A stretch of DNA of 16,427 nt from an uncultured Lachnospiraceae bacterium (GTDB lineage Bacteria > Bacillota > Clostridia > Lachnospirales > Lachnospiraceae), in contig CACZRA010000085.1 in the NCBI GenBank assembly GCA_902783395.1, forward strand, positions 1-16,427. Direction: 5' to 3'. Below, piece after piece: positions 13,790-16,427 of the stretch. Numbering within the stretch: the stretch's first letter is position 1; each line of letters begins with the position of its first letter. The notes beneath the pieces were generated by a model. The model was not told the origin of the DNA, searched no databases, and saw only the letters and a list, made by a program, of their open reading frames with translations. Both the position numbers and the translations under genes were made by a program.

Positions 13790-16427
13790 ATGACATACGC
13801 AGAAGTTGATAAAACAAAAGTTAGCCCGATGATGCAGCACTATCTCTCCGTTAAGGAGGAATACCCCGACTGCATCCTTTTTTATCGTCTCGGAGACTTT
13901 TACGAGATGTTTTTTGATGATGCCGTAGAGGTATCAAGGGCCCTTGAGCTTACACTTACAGGGAGAGCCTGCGGTCTTGAGGAACGTGCCCCCATGTGCG
14001 GGATACCCTTTCATGCGTATGAGTCATATATGACAAGACTGGTGGAAAAGGGGTATAAGGTCGCTATCTGTGAGCAGCTTGAAGATCCGGATGAGGCAAA
14101 GGGGATAGTAAAGCGGGGAGTGATAAGAGTGGTCACGCCCGGTACAAATACAAGCATCTCGGATCTGGACAGCTCTGTCAATTCTTATATCATGAGTATC
14201 TTTTATTCCTCCGTTCCTTTCGGTATTGCCGTATCGGATGTCACCACGGGTGAATTTTACGTGACGGAGACAGGGGACTGCAGGAGTCTCAGGGATGAGA
14301 TACTGAGATTTTCTCCAAAAGAAATAATCTGCAATGAAGCTTTTTTTATGTCCGGAATAGATACAGATGAGCTGAGAGTGATGCATCATATTCAGATAAA
14401 TTCCCTTCCGGGAAGATATTTTGATGAGGAGTCATCCGATAAGATCCTGAAGGATCATTTTAAAGTGTCGAATACGGACGGACTCGGGCTGCATGACATT
14501 CCCCAGGGGATGGTTGCATCCGGAGCTCTGCTCACATATCTTACGGAGACACAGAAGAACGATCTCGGGAATATCATACATATAGGGATACTTCAGGAAA
14601 ATGGTTTCATGATGGTGGACAGCTCCACAAGAAGAAATCTGGAGCTTACTGCGACTCTAAGGGAAAAGGAAAAGCGCGGCTCTCTTATCTGGATACTGGA
14701 CAAGACCAGAACCGCCATGGGAGCCAGACGGCTGAGGCAGTTCATGGAGCAGCCTCTGGCAGACAAGAAGCTCATTGAAGAAAGACTGGATGCTGTCGAG
14801 GAGCTTTCCGAAAAGATAGCGGACAGGGATGAGATCAGAGAATACTTAAATTCCGTATATGACATAGAAAGACTTATGGGGAAGGTTTCCTTCGGTACGG
14901 CGAATCCGAGGGATATCGTGGCTCTGAGATCCTCTCTTTCAATGCTCGGACCGGTAAAACAGATAATGAAAGGGCTGGGCTCAAAGCTTACGGAAAAGCT
15001 TGCGGATGCCATAGATCCGCTTGAAGATATGTATGAGCTCATATGCAGTGCCATATGTGACGAGCCTCCTGTCAGTATGCACGAAGGCGGGATAATACGT
15101 GAGGGCTATTCTCCGGAAGCTGACAGCTTAAGAAAGGCAAAAACCGAGGGGAAGGAATGGCTCATGTCCCTCGAATCAAAGACAAGAGAGAGTACCGGGA
15201 TCAAGAACCTTAAGATAAAGTATAACAAGGTATTCGGATATTATTTCGAGGTCACGAACTCGTATCTGGACCTTGTCCCCGATTTCTTTGTGAGAAAACA
15301 GACCTTAAGCGGCGGAGAGAGATATACTACTCCGGAGCTCAAGGATATGGAAGACAAAATACTTAATTCAGAGGACAGGCTGATATCGCTTGAGAAGGAT
15401 CTTTTCATTGATGTGAGAAATACTCTGGCTGCAAATATCGGGAGACTTCAGGATACCGCAAGAGCCATCGCGTATATTGATGTGCTGTGCTCACTTTCAT
15501 ATGTGGCGGAGCATAACGGCTTTGTCAGGCCTGCGATAAATAAAAAAGGTATCATAGATATAAAAAAGGGCAGACATCCTGTGGTGGAAAGGATGCTTCG
15601 TGACGGTCAGTTTGTGGCAAATGACGTATATCTTGATTCCGAAAATGACAGGATATCCATTATTACCGGACCTAATATGGCTGGTAAATCAACATACATG
15701 AGACTTACCGCGCTTATCGCCCTCATGGCACATATGGGTTCCTTTGTTCCCTGTGAAAGAGCGGACATCTGCATCATTGACAGGATATTCACGAGAGTCG
15801 GGGCATCGGATGATCTCGCATCAGGTCAGTCAACCTTTATGGTCGAGATGACGGAGGTAGCGAACATCCTGAGAAACGCAACGAAGAATTCGCTCCTTAT
15901 TCTTGATGAGATAGGCAGGGGAACCTCGACCTATGACGGTCTTGCCATTGCCTGGGCAGTTGTTGAGTATATCAGTGACAGAAAGAAATGCGGCGCGAAG
16001 ACACTTTTTGCCACTCATTATCATGAGCTGACCGAGCTTGAGGGAAAGGTGGACGGGGCAAAGAACTACTGCTTTGCCGTCAAGGAGGCAGGAGAGAATG
16101 TCGTCTTTCTCAGGAAGGTCGTGCGCGGAGGAGCCGACAGGTCATACGGAATACATGTGGCGCGCCTTGCGGGCGTTCCTGAAATCGTTATAAACAGGGC
16201 TCAGGAGATAGCGGCAGAGCTCGCGGGCTCGGATATAACCGAAAAAGCCGGGAATATCGCAAAGCACGGTAAGAAGCATATGCCGGATGATATTGATCTT
16301 CATCAGATTTCCCTCTTTGATATGGATCATGACAGCGATGTGATAACGGAGCTCAAAAACCTGAATCTGGATATGATGACACCTATCGATGCTATGAACA
16401 CACTATTCAATCTTCATAAGAAAGCCG
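13790..16427 (+). CDS. mutS: DNA mismatch repair protein MutS (3' end cut by window)
   Basis: MutS binds mispaired bases and, through ATP-driven clamp sliding, recruits MutL. The frame is open for 879 codons plus one base to the window edge. The last residues (TPIDAMNTLFNLHKK) resemble a MutS C-terminus, so only a few residues are missing. The mismatch-reading FYE is at 37-39 within LGDFYEMF. The ATPase has Walker A GPNMAGKST (627-635), Walker B LLILDEIGRGTSTYDG with D706-E707, and FATHYHELTE. QISLF (839-843) matches a beta-clamp-binding motif. An in-frame TGA at 13784-13786 blocks extension upstream, making ATG 13790 the start despite no Shine-Dalgarno. Codons 14 and 15 are also ATG but have no ribosome binding site either. 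mutL commonly follows but would lie outside. Confidence 0.96.
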   Translation, partial: MTYAEVDKTKVSPMMQHYLSVKEEYPDCILFYRLGDFYEMFFDDAVEVSRALELTLTGRACGLEERAPMCGIPFHAYESYMTRLVEKGYKVAICEQLEDPDEAKGIVKRGVIRVVTPGTNTSISDLDSSVNSYIMSIFYSSVPFGIAVSDVTTGEFYVTETGDCRSLRDEILRFSPKEIICNEAFFMSGIDTDELRVMHHIQINSLPGRYFDEESSDKILKDHFKVSNTDGLGLHDIPQGMVASGALLTYLTETQKNDLGNIIHIGILQENGFMMVDSSTRRNLELTATLREKEKRGSLIWILDKTRTAMGARRLRQFMEQPLADKKLIEERLDAVEELSEKIADRDEIREYLNSVYDIERLMGKVSFGTANPRDIVALRSSLSMLGPVKQIMKGLGSKLTEKLADAIDPLEDMYELICSAICDEPPVSMHEGGIIREGYSPEADSLRKAKTEGKEWLMSLESKTRESTGIKNLKIKYNKVFGYYFEVTNSYLDLVPDFFVRKQTLSGGERYTTPELKDMEDKILNSEDRLISLEKDLFIDVRNTLAANIGRLQDTARAIAYIDVLCSLSYVAEHNGFVRPAINKKGIIDIKKGRHPVVERMLRDGQFVANDVYLDSENDRISIITGPNMAGKSTYMRLTALIALMAHMGSFVPCERADICIIDRIFTRVGASDDLASGQSTFMVEMTEVANILRNATKNSLLILDEIGRGTSTYDGLAIAWAVVEYISDRKKCGAKTLFATHYHELTELEGKVDGAKNYCFAVKEAGENVVFLRKVVRGGADRSYGIHVARLAGVPEIVINRAQEIAAELAGSDITEKAGNIAKHGKKHMPDDIDLHQISLFDMDHDSDVITELKNLNLDMMTPIDAMNTLFNLHKKA

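Noticed and set aside
14593..15054. 153-codon minus-strand open frame opposite mutS
   Set aside because: Serine/leucine-rich shadow translation; the plus strand encodes MutS core domains here.

Overview
The window is a tightly packed, entirely plus-strand stretch of chromosome from a low-to-mid GC Firmicute. The protein families and gene order point to a motile member of the Clostridia, most likely Lachnospiraceae. The evidence is the YtgP/SpoVB-type flippase, the DUF3048 lipoprotein, the PgpH-like gene next to ybeY, the flavoprotein/proB/5-FCL/miaB/mutS order, a clostridial-style chemoreceptor, and heavy use of AGA/AGG and ATA codons. This assignment is inference from family resemblance; no 16S or other marker is present.

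Region 1 (12-7463) is a run of genes that overlap or nearly touch: a shortened, catalytically broken PgpH/YqfF-like membrane protein, the rRNA-maturation endonuclease ybeY (17-nt overlap), a DUF3048 lipoprotein starting at TTG, an MOP-superfamily flippase (start codon abutting the preceding stop), an HI0933/YhiN-type FAD protein (1-nt gap) and a DUF6311-like polytopic membrane protein (9-nt gap). Region 2 (7465-11955) continues with a COG2509 FAD protein, proB, a 5-formyltetrahydrofolate cyclo-ligase (8-nt overlap, GTG start) and miaB (4-nt overlap). These ten genes could form one long transcript. The 39-nt gap before proB, which carries a strong ribosome binding site, is the loosest joint.

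Region 3 (12004-16427) holds a methyl-accepting chemotaxis protein placed between miaB and mutS. It is followed by a perfect 10-bp stem that looks like a terminator. Then comes mutS, which has no visible Shine-Dalgarno sequence and runs off the window a few residues before its expected end.

Functional themes are RNA maturation and modification (YbeY, the putative rRNA dihydrouridine synthase of the YhiN/RdsA family, MiaB), cell-envelope work (flippase, lipoprotein, DUF6311 protein), one-carbon and proline metabolism (5-FCL, ProB), sensing (chemoreceptor, degenerate PgpH) and mismatch repair (MutS). I found no mobile element, CRISPR array, tRNA or rRNA, and no intergenic gap longer than 61 nt. 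The most unusual feature is the PgpH-like protein: it sits in the normal place next to ybeY but has lost the extracytoplasmic domain and nearly all metal ligands of the c-di-AMP phosphodiesterase.
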